Assembly: GCA_029255685.2 (NCBI GenBank)
Contig: CM055312.2
Location: forward strand, 9,138,649 to 9,202,648
Length of the DNA: 64,000 nt
From: Silene conica
Taxonomy: Eukaryota; Streptophyta; Magnoliopsida; Caryophyllales; Caryophyllaceae
Reading direction: 5' to 3'
Position 1 is the stretch's first letter. Each line of letters begins with the position of its first letter. The translations under genes and the position numbers were made by a program. Below the pieces are notes generated by a model that was given only the letters and a program-made list of their open reading frames with translations, ran no database searches and was not told where the DNA came from. Positions 10,511 through 22,232 of this stretch are shown piece after piece.

Positions 10511-12045
10511 GCTATTTTTGTACTAGTGTTTTCCAGGAATGTTGGGGAGCATAGACTGTATGCATTGGAAATGGAAGAACTGCCCAAAAGCTTGGCAAGG
10601 ACACTTTCAAGGGCGTAATTCAAGTCCGACTGTAATTCTGGAAGTTGTTGCCTCCCAAGATCTATGGATTTGGCATTCCTACTTTGGTACTCCAGGTTCG
10701 GCAAATGATTTAAATGTTTTACATCGTTCTCCAGTTTTTGATACCTTATTAAACGGGTATGTGCCACGCGTTAATTATATGGTAAATGGCAATCAATATG
10801 ATTGTGGCTATTATTTAACGGATGATATTTACCCAAAATGGGCTACGTTCATTCAATCGGTAAGACTTCCTCAAACACCCAAAGATAGGTTATTTGCAAC
10901 TAAACAAGAAAGTGTTAGAAAGGATGTTGAACGTGCTTTTGGCGTATTACAAGCTCGATTTGCAGTTATACGTAACCCAGCACGTTATTGGAGTAAAGAA
11001 TTTCTTCATAAAGTAATGACATCTTGCATCATATTGCATAATATGATTGTTGAGGATGAGCGGGAGTCATACATCGGTTATGACAATATAGAAGAGTACA
11101 TTGATAATCACAACGAAGACGAAGAACTTAGTGTTGATGCTCCCGCATATGAAACAGGATATATTGAAGATATACATCAATTTGTGGCAAATAGGAATGT
11201 TATGCAAGACCCAAGAAGGCATCAAGCTCTTAAAAAAGACTTAATTGAACATATTTGGCAACAATTTAGTTAATTAAGTTATTAGTTTGTAGTTAATGTA
11301 ATTGTCGTATGTTTTAATTGTATTTTTTTATTAGTTGTTTATTATTCATGAATGTAATCTTTTTTATTTTTTTGTTTTTAATTAGTTTTTTAAATTTTTA
11401 TCTCTTACACGCAATCTTAATCTTATATTTATGTTTAAAAATGTGTGAAATTTTTCAAATTTATCTTAATTTATATGCAAAAGAATCGTTAAAAATAGAT
11501 AATTTCGAATTTACAATAATACCAATAAAAATAATAAATTACAAAACCCAAAATTATATATGATTAAGAATAATTATAATGAAATTAAAATAAATATAAG
11601 TATGAGATAGTGGAATGTTGATGTGGATATTGTGGGGTATAGTAAAGTAGGAAAGAGAATAAAAGTTGAGTATTTGTTTATGTGGGTTTTTTTTTGAAGT
11701 ATTTTGGTGAATTTTGGTGATGATTGGAAATGTGAGGTGGATGGTAAATTGGAGAGAGAAAAGGTGAAAAAGTATAGGGTGAAAATTGGTGAATTTTTCA
11801 CAAATGCGGATGGTCTAATAAAGTAGTTAAAAAAATAAAAGTTGAGTATTTGTTGATGTGGGTTTTTTTTTGAAGTATTTTGGTGAATTTTGGTGGTGAG
11901 TGGAAAGGTGAGGTGGATGGTGAATTGGAGAGAGAAAATGTGAAAAAGTGTAGGGTGATGGTCTAACTGCTACAGTTACACAGAGTTGACAACATGATTG
12001 AGTATTAGGTGGGATTGATTTGATCTTGTGATTTGGTAATACATT

Positions 12046-12235
12046 AGTCTTGCTTGTGACGGGTCGGGTGGAGAGACGGATAATGACACTCACAAAACGA
12101 ATAGGGGGACAAGCTGGGGCACCCCCCATGTGCTTTCCTCTCTCCTCTAAATGGTCATTTTTTGAGACAAAATGGTATCCGTCTTCTCCTTGTGACGGAT
12201 ACCCTCCGTCTACAATGAGAATTTGTGTTGGTAAT
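12046..12235. mobile_element. MITE (GTCTTGCTTG...GAATTTGTG family)
   Basis: It starts AGTCTTGCTTGTGACGGGT and ends in GAGAATTTGTG, with internal GACGGATA motifs in both orientations. A second member lies at 20928-21120 and a partial one at 41840-41895. No coding capacity. The sequence from 11967 to 12045 and from 12236 to 12349 shows nothing recognisable apart from the 20-bp AO-like fragment at 12310. Confidence 0.6.
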
Positions 12236-12351
12236 ATTATTTTCTGAGATATTGTTAATCGAAAATCCTAAGGTCTATCGCGTGTACAAGAATATCGTAC
12301 ACCCTATCCAACACTCAGCTGAAACAAAGATTATATTCTATTATTAATGTA

Positions 12352-12600
12352 CTCCCTCCTACCCAAGATAAATGTCCCGTTCTTCATTTTTTTTTTTATT
12401 CGTCAAAGTGTCCCGTTGTGTACTATTTGGACCGTTTTATTACTTTTTTACCTTCACTATTTATATTTATTACCCACCCACCCCTAACCCAATATAATAC
12501 CTTCTCTCTCCAATCTAAATACCCCTATCCTACCCAAAATACACAATCCATAAATGTTCAACTCACTAGTAATTAGACGCTTATTTTGGGTAGGAGGGAG
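12352..12600. mobile_element. Stowaway-like MITE
   Basis: The inverted termini CTCCCTCCTACCCAA (left) and TTGGGTAGGAGGGAG (right) are flanked by TA on both sides (12350-12351 and 12601-12602). That is the signature of a Tc1/mariner-derived Stowaway MITE of 249 bp. Confidence 0.9.
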
Positions 12601-12711
12601 TATAATTTATTCAATTCTAATATTTTTATTGGGTAATGGACCAAGGGTACGATGACTTGGTGGACCAGGTATACCGTATACCCAAGAATTTCTCTATTGT
12701 TTGTAGACAAG

Positions 12712-15700
12712 TTATCTTGTCATGTATGCTTCAACAATATTTAAGCCACAAAGCTCCTTCACGACCGGCATGGTTGCCGGAACACTCAGCTGAAACAAAG
12801 TCTCTTGATCGTCTAAGCCACCCCAAGAAGCGAGCTGTTTCCTAGCGTCTTTGACTGCTGCCCTTACTGCACAGTGTACTGATGCTGCTAACAGCAGTGG
12901 TGGCTCTCCGGATGCTACAAAATAACGAAACAGATAATAGGTCAGTCTCATGAATGCCGTAATAATCTTATCTCCAGCCATATCATATAATAATTTGTGG
13001 TGACCAAATGAGAAATATCGGAGACTCAATGTCGCACGACAAGACAGCATTATACATACTGTTACTGTATAAAGAACTACCGAGAAAAATAAAGCCACGG
13101 CGTATAGACTATAGAGATACCTTTGGATGAGAGAATCCTCTTCTGATGGTGCCCGCTGTTCATCACCTCGACATTAAGTTGTTTGGGTATACTATCAACT
13201 GTTGGGATTTTGTATGTCCATGTGCTATCAGAAACTACTAGTCCATCAGGATTACTTAGATACTCTTCCAACAAGAAAAACCCGATTCCTTGGACAAATG
13301 AACCTTCTATCTGTACAAATTACATGTTAAATTTTTATACTGGTATGAGGTGTGTGCAGGCAATCAGGCATTATGTAAATTTACAGCTAAAATCAACCTG
13401 GCCGAGGTCAACAGCAGGATTCAGACTCTGTCCACAGTCGTAAATAATGTCAGTCCGTAAGATACTGGTTTCTCCTGTAAGAAGATTTACCTCCACCTGC
13501 AGAAATAAAACTGTAAGAAACGGGGTGAAAGACAAGGACCAAGTGCAACTGCAGAAGCCGGAGTTGTAGAAAGTTTACCTCACTTACAGCAGCTCCGCAA
13601 TTTAAATATTTCATGGAAGTAAATTCAGGAACATAGTAAGTACTTGCAGACAAGCTCACTGATTGCATAGCCGCCTGCAACGAGAAATGAACATTGTAAG
13701 ATTTGATACAGTCATCTCCGTGTGTGCTTAATATAAAACAAGTAGTTACCCGAGCAATCAAAGTTTCCCAGTTAACAGTCTCCATTTGTCCCTGCAATCT
13801 CTCTTTGACAGCCGATAATCTTTCAACCAATAAACCACAGCAAATCCTAACAGCTTCACAGCTAGACTCTGAAGTAGTACTTCCGCCTGTTATACCACCT
13901 TGAATCATGCTTAATGAATCTGCTTGTATAACGCGTACCTTACTTAACAAGTTTTCAGATCCTGGGCACTGAATCAAACCAAGACCAAATGCCGTAACTT
14001 GCTGAACCTTTGTCCATAGGCCTTGTCCAAGTTCAACTCCTCCAACTTCAACCACAATCGAACCATCAGGGAGAATGCTAACTTTCCCTGGCGTTGCTCT
14101 CAGCATAACTTCCTGCAAAATCGGTATTCTAGAAATTCCCCTTTTACTCCATTTGTGAGCCCGGTTAAAATTTTCTACCATTTCCCTTCGTAAGTAAAAG
14201 TTTGAAGAGGAAGCTAGCTTATCCCAAATTAAGGGTAATGTATATTCTACTGGCTCTCCGTAACTATTCTCATAGAATAGGCTTAAGCTGTCGAAAGTGT
14301 GCAGGTTCCTGATTCTGACAATATCAACATCAATGGAAAGGGTAGAAGCGACATTTTCAATAACCGCTTCAGCGATAAATGACCCTTGAATATCACCAGG
14401 AGCTCTCATGGCAGTTTTGCTTGGATGATTGGTTTTGCATAGTTTGATATCAAATGATAAAGCACCCCAGTCGTACTTCTTGAATGAGCCTATGAAGCAA
14501 AGCGGTATAATAGCACTAACATCTGGAGCTATTCCTGCATTAATCAGTAAATGAAGATGCAAAGCTGTGATCTTCCCATCCGCTTTGAATCCCACGCTGT
14601 AAGTGATTTTCATTGGATGTCTTCCTCCTGCCCTTATCATATCAGTTTTGCGGTTGAGGTATGTACGAACAGGACGACCAAGCTTGTGTGCTGCAAGTGC
14701 ACAAGCTGTCGTAACCTGCAAGGTATGAAATTGCCTTGAGAATCTTATTAAACGACCACTACCGGTACACCATATCAGTTTCTGAATAAAAATCGTGAAT
14801 CAACTATCAAGAAAGAAGCAAGATGCTTACAGGAAAAGCTTTATAAGCCTTCCCACCAAATCCACCTCCAACCCTTCTGGTAATAACGCGGACATTGTGT
14901 TCAGGGATTCCAAGGCATCCGGCTATGGTAGTATGTAAAGATTGTGGAGTCTGAACAGAACTATAAACCACAAGACAATTATCTTCATCCGGAACAGCAA
15001 GAGCAGTTTGTGTCTCCATATAGAAGAAGTATTGTGATGGAAGCCTGATCTAAAAAATATTACAAACAGGAATTAAAAACTTGATACAGCACCTTCATTC
15101 CACCACTCACAGACAAGAAATGAATGTAATGCTATTAAAACAGGTTTAGATTAAATGTAATGATGACTAATTGCAGGAAAATTAAAGCGGTCTCATCATA
15201 GATCGGTTGAGAAATTTAGACAAAGCATAATTCATTAACATTATTTGTACCTCAGTAGAGAGAACTTTGTGTTCAGCTTTTGCCATACCCTCATCAAAGT
15301 TACCAACTGGTTTCGGGCAAATGAAAGACGGGATGTCAAAAAAGCTAGATTTCTCGACAGCTTCTTCGACAGTTAAAATGGGAGGATCCAAATTTTCTGT
15401 GTCATACTCGACTACTGCAGTTTCTGCTGCAATGTCTGCATGCTTCTGTGAATCTGCAACCTGGTATCAAAATAAAAAAAAACTAGACTTTAAATAGACC
15501 ATTGGTCTTGTATGAGACGGTCTCACTCTCACATAAGTGTATGGGTTGGTGAGTTCAGATGTGAGACTGTCTCGTATACTGGAGACCTAGAGAGCTCATC
15601 AAAGTATAACAGGAACAGTGACTTACAACTAGAGCGATAAGTTCACCAGCACACCTAGTTAGTTCATCGGCAAATAAAGACTCGCTACCAAAAACTGATT

Positions 15701-18161
15701 TGCTTCCTAGATTCTTTCCTCCATCTGGGATATCTCTATAGGTAATAACCGTGAGAACTCCATCTGGAAGTGATGTCGATTGGAAATGAACACCCTTTAC
15801 CCTTGCCAATGGTTTCGTGCTGTACACAAATGCTCCATAGAGACAGTCCTTTGGAGAAGGAATATCATCTACATAAATGGCTTCACCTGCAGAATATTAA
15901 ACATTTTGGCACGGATCATTTTTGTACCGGATGGTTTCAGGCCAAGAAATCAGGTTGTTCAGGTCTAATTCTAGATAGTTAGAGAAACAATTAACGTGTA
16001 AAGCATACCGGATGCTTGTAGTGCAGCTCCTGTTTTTGAAACAGGTTCCCCCACAGGACGATAATTAGTACCAGGTACAATCACTTGCTTTGCAAGTGAC
16101 AGCAAAGACTGGGACTTATTGATTTCATTAAAGCCATTCAAACCCAAATCGGAAATTTTAAAACCAGTATCAACCAACCCATGAAGAAACTCGAAAACAA
16201 AGGCCTCTGCTAAGCTAACCCTATAAGAAGAATGTGAGGTGCCATCTTCAGGCACAATACTAGCCCGAACCAATTTCATAGCTTCATACAGAACTTCACG
16301 GTCAAGCGTTCTTCCTTTTAGAAAATTTTCAACTTTCTTAGCCCTTATAGCGTGCCTGGTTCCATAAGATCCGAAAGCCAACTGAATCTTGTTCACCAGG
16401 AACCCATCAGAAGATTCACGTTCAGAAACTTCAGCCAAGAAAGAAGCATTCAAATAAGGTAATGCATTACCCAAAGGACGTGGAGCAGCTCGATATGTTT
16501 CAAACATAACTTTAGATTGTAACCCTGACTTAGTACCGCAGTTAGGAATTCTGATAGATAGTATTATATCTTGGGAACCTAAAGGAGGCCTCTCTAAAAA
16601 TTCTTCCATAGTTACGGTTTCCCTTATAGAATTGCTAATTATGTCGAGGGTCGTATCAACAGAGAGGAGAACAGTAGCAATGTCAGAAGGAAAGCCACAT
16701 CGTTGTGCCATAGCTAGATTTCCACCAAGACTAGCTGAATTTCTGATGGATTTAGACGCAATTTTCTCAAAATGGTTGGCAATTTTACTGAAAACCAAAC
16801 CATCTTGGCTACCCTCCTTCAGTTCTACAATGGCTTTCGAAATTGAAACCACTGACCCGAAAATGACACTATTAGAGTCCTTCTTAACTACTGAGAGTTC
16901 ATGAATGTTCTTCAAATCTATATATGAGTGATAGTCTACCAGTTCCTTATAGTAACCTGAACCCGTATTGCTAACGACCATTTTCACACGGTCCACTTCA
17001 TTTGCCTTCAGTGATTGCAGAATAGTTTGGAGTTCCTCAATGGTAGAAGGGCTACACCAAGAATGTCTCCCTGAATTCATTAGAAGATTAAACTTCAATT
17101 CAGCCTTCAAAAACTTAGGAAATGTGGATATCTGACAACTCGGATCATATAATGGTAGCTTATTCCGCTTAACTTCATGACTATCCTCTTTCTGCCAAAA
17201 GGAGTTTAATCCCAAATCCTCAATGTCCACATCATTTGCAAAGCTTTTACAGACATCTGTAATGGGCCTATAACCAGTACATCTACAGAGATTACCTGCA
17301 ATAGCCCTTTCAGCCTCAGAAACTGTTATCTTTGTAAACCCGGGAGAGGGATTAGGCCGATCACTCTTATCAGCATTAAGAATAGCTGAAAATAGAGAAA
17401 CACTCATTCCAGGGGTACAAAAGCCGCACTGAGACGCGTGAAAACCTGCAAGTCTTTGATGTATGGGATGAAATCCGTCTTTACTATTCCCTAGGCCTTC
17501 AGTGGTAGTGATTGAGCAATTGTGTATGCTGCAAAGTAATGTCAGGCACGAATTTATAGAGTAATCCTCAACCTGATCATGAACCGGATCATATTTGGAT
17601 AGCAGCACAGCACATGCACCACAACCTCCTGCAGACGAAAACTAAATCGGCGTTATAAACCATCCACCGGAGACATATATATCTCTCAACCAAAATTACT
17701 TGTGTTTCTGCTTAATCATAATACAAGTAAACATACCCCGGCAACTACAAAATACTCCATTTATCCCGATTATTTATTTACCTTCTATAATCGTTGATTC
17801 GTTGGTAAGGGTAATTTTAATTGGGCAACAAATTATCACCACCAAAATCAATAACTAATGGATGAAAGAATTTCATCAACTTTTCATGCAATAAAATGTA
17901 GGGACGGATCTAAGCAGAGCTAGTAAAAGTGCAACAACAGACTTTCACAAACTTTAAATTTTAGCTCCGTCACTTATATTCACGACATGCGCCTCATATA
18001 CCATATGTTGTACAACACTAACCTTCTCCGCAACCAAGCTTGGCACCTTTGAACCGAGTTTGAGTACGTAAAAACTCGAGCAAAGTAGTTGAAGGATGAA
18101 CACTTGGTATCTCAAATCTTTCTCCATTAATAGCAAACACTAAATTACCTATCTTCTCCAT
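12712..18161 (-). CDS. AO: Aldehyde oxidase, molybdenum cofactor enzyme (tandem copy 1)
   Basis: Ten exons, all with GT-AG introns: 18161-18023, 17628-16009, 15886-15627, 15460-15251, 15049-14831, 14715-13750, about 13675-13580, 13496-13398, 13310-13121, 12914-12712. They sum to about 4002 nt, a protein of about 1333 residues, normal for plant aldehyde oxidases. The first [2Fe-2S] cluster is C-GEGG-C-GA-C (Cys44/49/52); the second uses CGFCTPGM (about 115) and CRCTGYRP (about 150). An FAD domain follows (SASLGGNLAMAQ). The Mo-cofactor domain carries GGGFGGK (about 803), MRAPGDIQGSF, GQGLW and the C-terminal SGEPPLLLAASVH with the catalytic Glu. Plant family members oxidise aldehydes such as abscisic aldehyde and indole-3-acetaldehyde in the cytosol, and need a sulfurated Mo cofactor. 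The substrate cannot be read from sequence. The C terminus (VEAYMTR) is 24 codons after exon alignment shorter than copy 2. Confidence 0.95.
15505..15590. mobile_element. Hairpin MITE in intron 3 of AO copy 1
   Basis: GTATGAGACGGTCTCAC and GTGAGACTGTCTCGTATA are inverted copies flanking a short loop. A diverged copy occupies the same intron position in AO copy 2 (26815-26895), so it was there before the gene duplicated. Confidence 0.7.
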
Positions 18162-18284
18162 TTTTATTTTTATTTTTATTTTCTAACAACTTTAAGCCAC
18201 TGAATAAAGATAAATCTTTGATCTTGCTATAAGTTGAACGGTACTATTGCATGGTTCATGCTCATGGAGTAACAATCAAGCAAA
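18162..18284 (-). promoter_or_regulatory. Proximal upstream region of AO copy 1
   Basis: This stretch aligns with 29571-29705 upstream of copy 2, including a TTTTATTTTTATTTT run and AACTTTAAGCCACTGAATGAAGATA-like sequence. The duplication therefore included about 120 bp of promoter. Homology stops where the element at 18285 begins. No clear TATA box is assigned. Confidence 0.5.
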
Positions 18285-19252
18285 TTGTTAATAAAAGCCT
18301 TTTAAAAACCACATTTTGAAAATTACAGCATTATAATTTTTTTTGAAAATTATATCCATAATCACTTTTCGTTGAAGATTGCACCATGATGCCGTTTCCG
18401 AACAATTTTTGATTAAATTGACCATATACCTTTATCTTTACTTACCCAGATTTTTCGATTTAGCTCTTTCATCTTCCCCCAACATTTCCCCAAATTATTC
18501 TCAAATCTTATCGAAATCGTACATTCGGGTTTTTCTTAAATTTATGTTTAATTTGTTGTTGTTGATAGTGTTAATGCAAATCCTATGTTGTCCACAATTT
18601 TCGTTTTCAATTGATTTAATCGAATTTTAGGGTTTCAATTTGGGGAAAATTAAAGAATCTTAATTATTTTCAATTTGGAGAAAATTGAATAACCCTAATT
18701 ATTTTCAATTGGGGGAAATTAATGATGAAGAACATTAATTATTTTGAGATACAATGAAAATCAATTTGTTGTTTTTCAATTGATTTAATCGAATTTTAAG
18801 GTTTCAATTTGGGAAAAATTGAAGAACACTAATTATTTTAAGTTGGGTAAAATTAAAAAACGCTAAATATTTTCAATTTGGGGAAAATTGATTATGAAGA
18901 ACACTAATAAGATAGAATGAAAATAATGGAATTAGAATTCAATTAAATTGAGTAAGGTAAAATTAGATTAGGTGAAATTGTTGAGTAAATGAAGAATTAG
19001 TGAGAAAAGAGTTGTAAAATCTGATTTAGGATGAACATAAGAGAATATACAAAATGGAGGTAAGGGAATTTTTGTCATAAAAAATGAACTTAAGTCCCAA
19101 AAATTCAAATTGGTATTAATTTTCCGTCGGACTTAATATTTTGACGGTAATTTATGATCAGAAGTAATATTATGAGTATAATTTACAAAAAAAAAAATTA
19201 TAATGCTGTAATTTTTAAAAAGTGGTTTTTAAAAGGCTGTAATTAACAGTTT
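18285..19252. mobile_element. Long-TIR element upstream of AO copy 1
   Basis: The left end (TTGTTAATAAAAGCCTTTTA, then AAAACCAC, AATTACAGCATTATAATTTTTTTT) and the right end in reverse are inverted copies of more than 70 bp. The interior has repeated AATTTGGGGAAAATTGAA and CCCTAATTATTTTCAATT blocks and no gene. It sits about 125 bp from the AO1 start codon and has displaced the distal promoter. Confidence 0.65.
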
Positions 19253-20881
19253 TCTATAGAAAGAAATGTCAAATTAGAAGTACTTTTTTTTTGACAAAAC
19301 ACTAGATTTGGTTAGGAATTAACAAGTGTACTTTAAAGCAGAGGGCCAGAGGCGTATCCAGGAGTAGATCACAGGGTGCAAAAACATAACAATTATTTCG
19401 ACGATATGAATTAAAATTTAAACACAATAAAATCGTGAGGCTAGAGTAAAACACAAAATTAAAAAAATTGGTTCTAAATAATTCAATAATTTATAAATAA
19501 AATATTTTGTATAAATTTGTAAGTATATAACTCTTTAATGAGAAAAGAGTACATTTTATAATATAATCCAGATTATTGTAACCCAATAATATGATACTAG
19601 CTTTACTCCCGTGCAAAAAAATGCACGGGTCGATTTTACAACTATGATATACGGAGTACTAAGCTTATAACATAATATTCATTTTATCGACAATTAAATT
19701 AAAAAAATATATGAACTAAAATTAAATTGAATAATTACACCGAATTTGAATTAAATTAAAATGTAATAATAATGAATCAAATACATTACCCGGCATATAA
19801 AGTAGAAAAATTGCTAAAAATTTTCATTAACTATTATTAAGATCATTGGTAGCCTCAACGTGAGAAAAAAGCAAATTTTCAAAACTCTTAAAAAGAGTTC
19901 CATTTTATAATTTGTAGTCATTAATAGGATTTACCAAAAACTTTTATTGATTTTCTTCAATTATATCGTTTTTCTAAGTTTAGTTTCTTCCCTTGATATA
20001 TATGACACCATATATATAATTGATTTTCTTCAATTATATCGTTCATGTAATATTGAATTTTATAAAATAATCACCGTGATTAAATCCATGTTCTATATAA
20101 TTAAAATGTTTTGGTAGAAGTGGGTTAATTACGTGCTCGTAAAAATAATTATATTTAAACTATACAACTTACATTGGAGTTAGAAAGTAATTTATTGTAT
20201 AGTTTTTATTAAATGTATACATACTTATTTAATGTAAGAGAAAGTTCAATATATATCCTTGCCACAAAAGAAAAAAAAAAGACATTTTAATAAATTAAGA
20301 ACCACTCAAATCTCTTTAAATTCTATTCCTTTTATATATAAAAATTTGTATCGTTGGGCTGAATTGAAAACCTTGAAGATGAAAAAAATCAGGGTGATTC
20401 TGATTAATACAGTATTTTTGTTTTTTTCAATAAGGGACTTTTATGACGACTTTGGCGAAATATCATCATTGTGATATATATCGGACCGTTATACATCGTA
20501 TTTTACCGTATTTTATCTTGTTTCGTATCTTAATTTATTTGATTTGATTGGAAAATATAATGTATGTTAAATCTTGGATTGTAATTATTTTGGCTGTTTG
20601 TAATTTTCTGTTTTTCGGATTTAATTTTGGACCGTTAAATATTTAATTTGACCGTTGTATATTATTATTTAAATTTTCGATTAACAGTAATTTGATCATA
20701 TCGTATTTTATTATGATAATAACGAAATGTAATACTTCAATCGATTTCGTAATTAGGAATGAGGAAATATCAGAATACATAATTAGGTATGAGTAAAGAT
20801 CAGAATTAATTGTGAATTTAGGAGAGAGGTAAACTAATTATGTGTAGAAGTTGTGGGGCCATACACTCCTAATTTTAATAA

Positions 20882-22232
20882 GGATAAATTACAAATAATC
20901 ACCATGTATTTGCGTTTATTTACAAATAGTAAGTCTTGCTTGCGACGGGTTACTATTTGTGACGGATATTTTGTGAGATAAAATGGATATGAAATGAGTT
21001 AGTGGAGAAAGGGACCACATGAATAGTGTTGAAGAGAGAGAAAAAATGGGTATTTTGTGAGAGAAAACGGTATCCGTCACAAGCTTGCGACGGATAGTGC
21101 CGTTGCAAATAAGAATTTGTGATTTACAAATTACCACCTTGTATTTACGTTTTTACAAATAACACCCAATATTTACCATATATTCCCGAATGACCACCGT
21201 ATTTTTACCTCGAACATTATTTTGCGGATTTTCTGTCTCAATAAGTGACGATTTAATTAAAATACCAAGATTACCCTCCTTTACTTATTACAACACACCA
21301 ATTATCCCAAATACATTATACATCTCATTTTTGTTTCCCTAATTCAACCCTAATACCCCAAATTCCTCAACTCTTCCCCAATTCAATTGATATTTGAGAT
21401 ATTATCTCTGCCTAAGTCAGTCAAAAATCTTACTCTATATGGTAGTTTACTTGTGGAACTACTATATGAGGAAAGAAGTAACCATTTGTTTTTCTTCATC
21501 ATCCATAATCTTGAATTTAATAGCCCGTACTACTCGAGAGTTTAGATATGAATTCTGGTACATGTATTGGTATATTTTGACTTTAGTCTCCTTCATTGAG
21601 AAGAAGAGCAGCTCCTAAGAATATCCTATGGTGAGTGCAGAGCCGCAAATGGAGCAAAACATGGAAAATAAAGTTGAACCTCGCGTTGGCAATGTTGGCA
21701 TCAGATCAGAACGTTTTTTTTGTCTAACAACAATTAAGGTAGCAGCAAATATCGCTAAACACGGTCTGGTAAGGAGATTTCTGTTAAGGACAAGGTTCTC
21801 TTTTCCTCTATTTGGGTTGCTTTACCCACCATCGCTAATAACTTGCCCTCCTTTTCTTATTCAATCGATTTTTTTTTGGTAGTTGGTTGACCATTTATGC
21901 ATCAGGAAGTGGGTGACTATGGAGATAATGAATGCCCCCTATATTCAATTGAATTGGGGATTGGTAAGGGATTTAAGGGATTTGGGAATTACGAATGGAA
22001 TGCATTGGGGTAATAAGTGTGGTGTAATATTAAATAAAGGAGGGTAATCTGGGTATTCTACTTAAGTCGTCACTTAACGAGACGGAAAATAATTAAAACA
22101 ATGCTCGTTGTAAAAATACGGTGGTGATCGGATAATATATGGTAAATGTTGGGTGTTATTTGTAAAAACGCAAATACGAGGTGGTAATTTGTAAAATACC
22201 GCAAATACGTGGTGGTTATTTGTAATTTATTC
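20882..22232. mobile_element. MULE-like long-TIR element with perfect 9-bp TSD
   Basis: The left end GGATAAATTACAAATAATCACC and right end, reversed, GAATAAATTACAAATAACCACC extend as inverted repeats for hundreds of bases. The flanks are a perfect 9-bp duplication TTTTAATAA (20873-20881 and 22233-22241), the hallmark of Mutator-like elements. No transposase remains. The MITE at 20928-21120 is nested in its left arm and has no counterpart in the right arm. Confidence 0.88.
20928..21120. mobile_element. MITE nested in the MULE left arm
   Basis: It starts AAGTCTTGCTTGCGACGGG and ends AATAAGAATTTGTG, with GACGGATA motifs near both ends. It is the same family as 12046-12235. The copy is absent from the mirrored right arm of its host MULE, so it inserted after that MULE formed. 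Confidence 0.7.

Larger units (their letters stand above)
7152..10528 (-). mobile_element. CACTA-1: non-autonomous CACTA (En/Spm) transposon carrying a host gene fragment
   Basis: The ends are CACTAGTAGAAAAATAG at 7152 and, reversed from 10528, CACTAGTACAAAAATAG. The flanks show the 3-bp target duplication TTT (7149-7151 and 10529-10531), confirmed against the empty site in Harbinger-1. Subterminal regions are packed with GCGGCGTTTT and GAGGCGTTTT motifs in both orientations. The 3.4-kb interior has no recognisable transposase. It holds calcium-dependent protein kinase exons on the minus strand and other unidentified sequence. It must rely on a transposase made elsewhere. Confidence 0.92.
6445..11273 (+). 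pseudogene. Harbinger-2 DDE transposase, split by CACTA-1
   Basis: The 5' part reads from 6445 to 7151 and the 3' part from 10532 to 11273. Removing CACTA-1 and one TTT restores the reading frame, since the empty site in Harbinger-1 (3165-3185) reads straight through. The catalytic Asp (GSIDCMHW), second Asp (SANDLNVL) and Glu (VERAFGVL) are all in the 3' part. A leader rich in Asn and Arg (RQPRRRRR) forms the N terminus. The CACTA separates the N-terminal part from the whole nuclease domain. No other lesion is seen. Confidence 0.88.
4300..11815 (+). mobile_element. Harbinger-2: PIF/Harbinger transposon, both ends present, interrupted by a CACTA
   Basis: The left TIR begins GAGCATCCACAACGC at 4300 and the right TIR, reversed, begins GACCATCCGCA, ending at 11815. 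Both sides carry TAA (4297-4299 and 11816-11818), the TWA target duplication of this superfamily. The element carries ORF1 at 4773-6002 and a transposase beginning at 6445 that CACTA-1 splits. Apart from the CACTA I see no nonsense codon or frameshift in either gene, so this copy may have been autonomous when the CACTA landed. Confidence 0.88.
1..11963 (+). mobile_element. Harbinger-1: PIF/Harbinger transposon, left end outside window, heavily nested
   Basis: The element holds a Myb/trihelix-like ORF1 followed by a DDE transposase ORF, the usual two-gene layout of autonomous PIF/Harbinger elements. Its right part is cut by Harbinger-2 (4300-11815). Removing Harbinger-2 and one TAA joins 4299 to 11819, and the joined sequence then aligns with the equivalent internal part of Harbinger-2 (around 11630-11650). 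The right terminus reads GATGGTC at 11957-11963, followed by TAA, the TWA-type target of this superfamily. Compared with Harbinger-2, a short deletion near the end removed part of the terminal inverted repeat. Both genes are damaged, so this copy is not autonomous. Confidence 0.85.

Noticed and set aside
1..11963. Two Harbinger copies as a simple tandem duplication
   Set aside because: TAA target duplications and recovery of the Harbinger-1 right end after 11818 show that Harbinger-2 is inserted into Harbinger-1.
15971..17608. Each AO exon read as a separate short gene
   Set aside because: Exon borders have GT-AG signals and matching phases that join into one 1333-residue protein, and the second copy repeats the same structure.
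20259..20474. A 71-codon open frame in the AO intergenic region
   Set aside because: AT-rich, low-complexity, no recognised motif, and inside a probable transposon; likely a chance frame.
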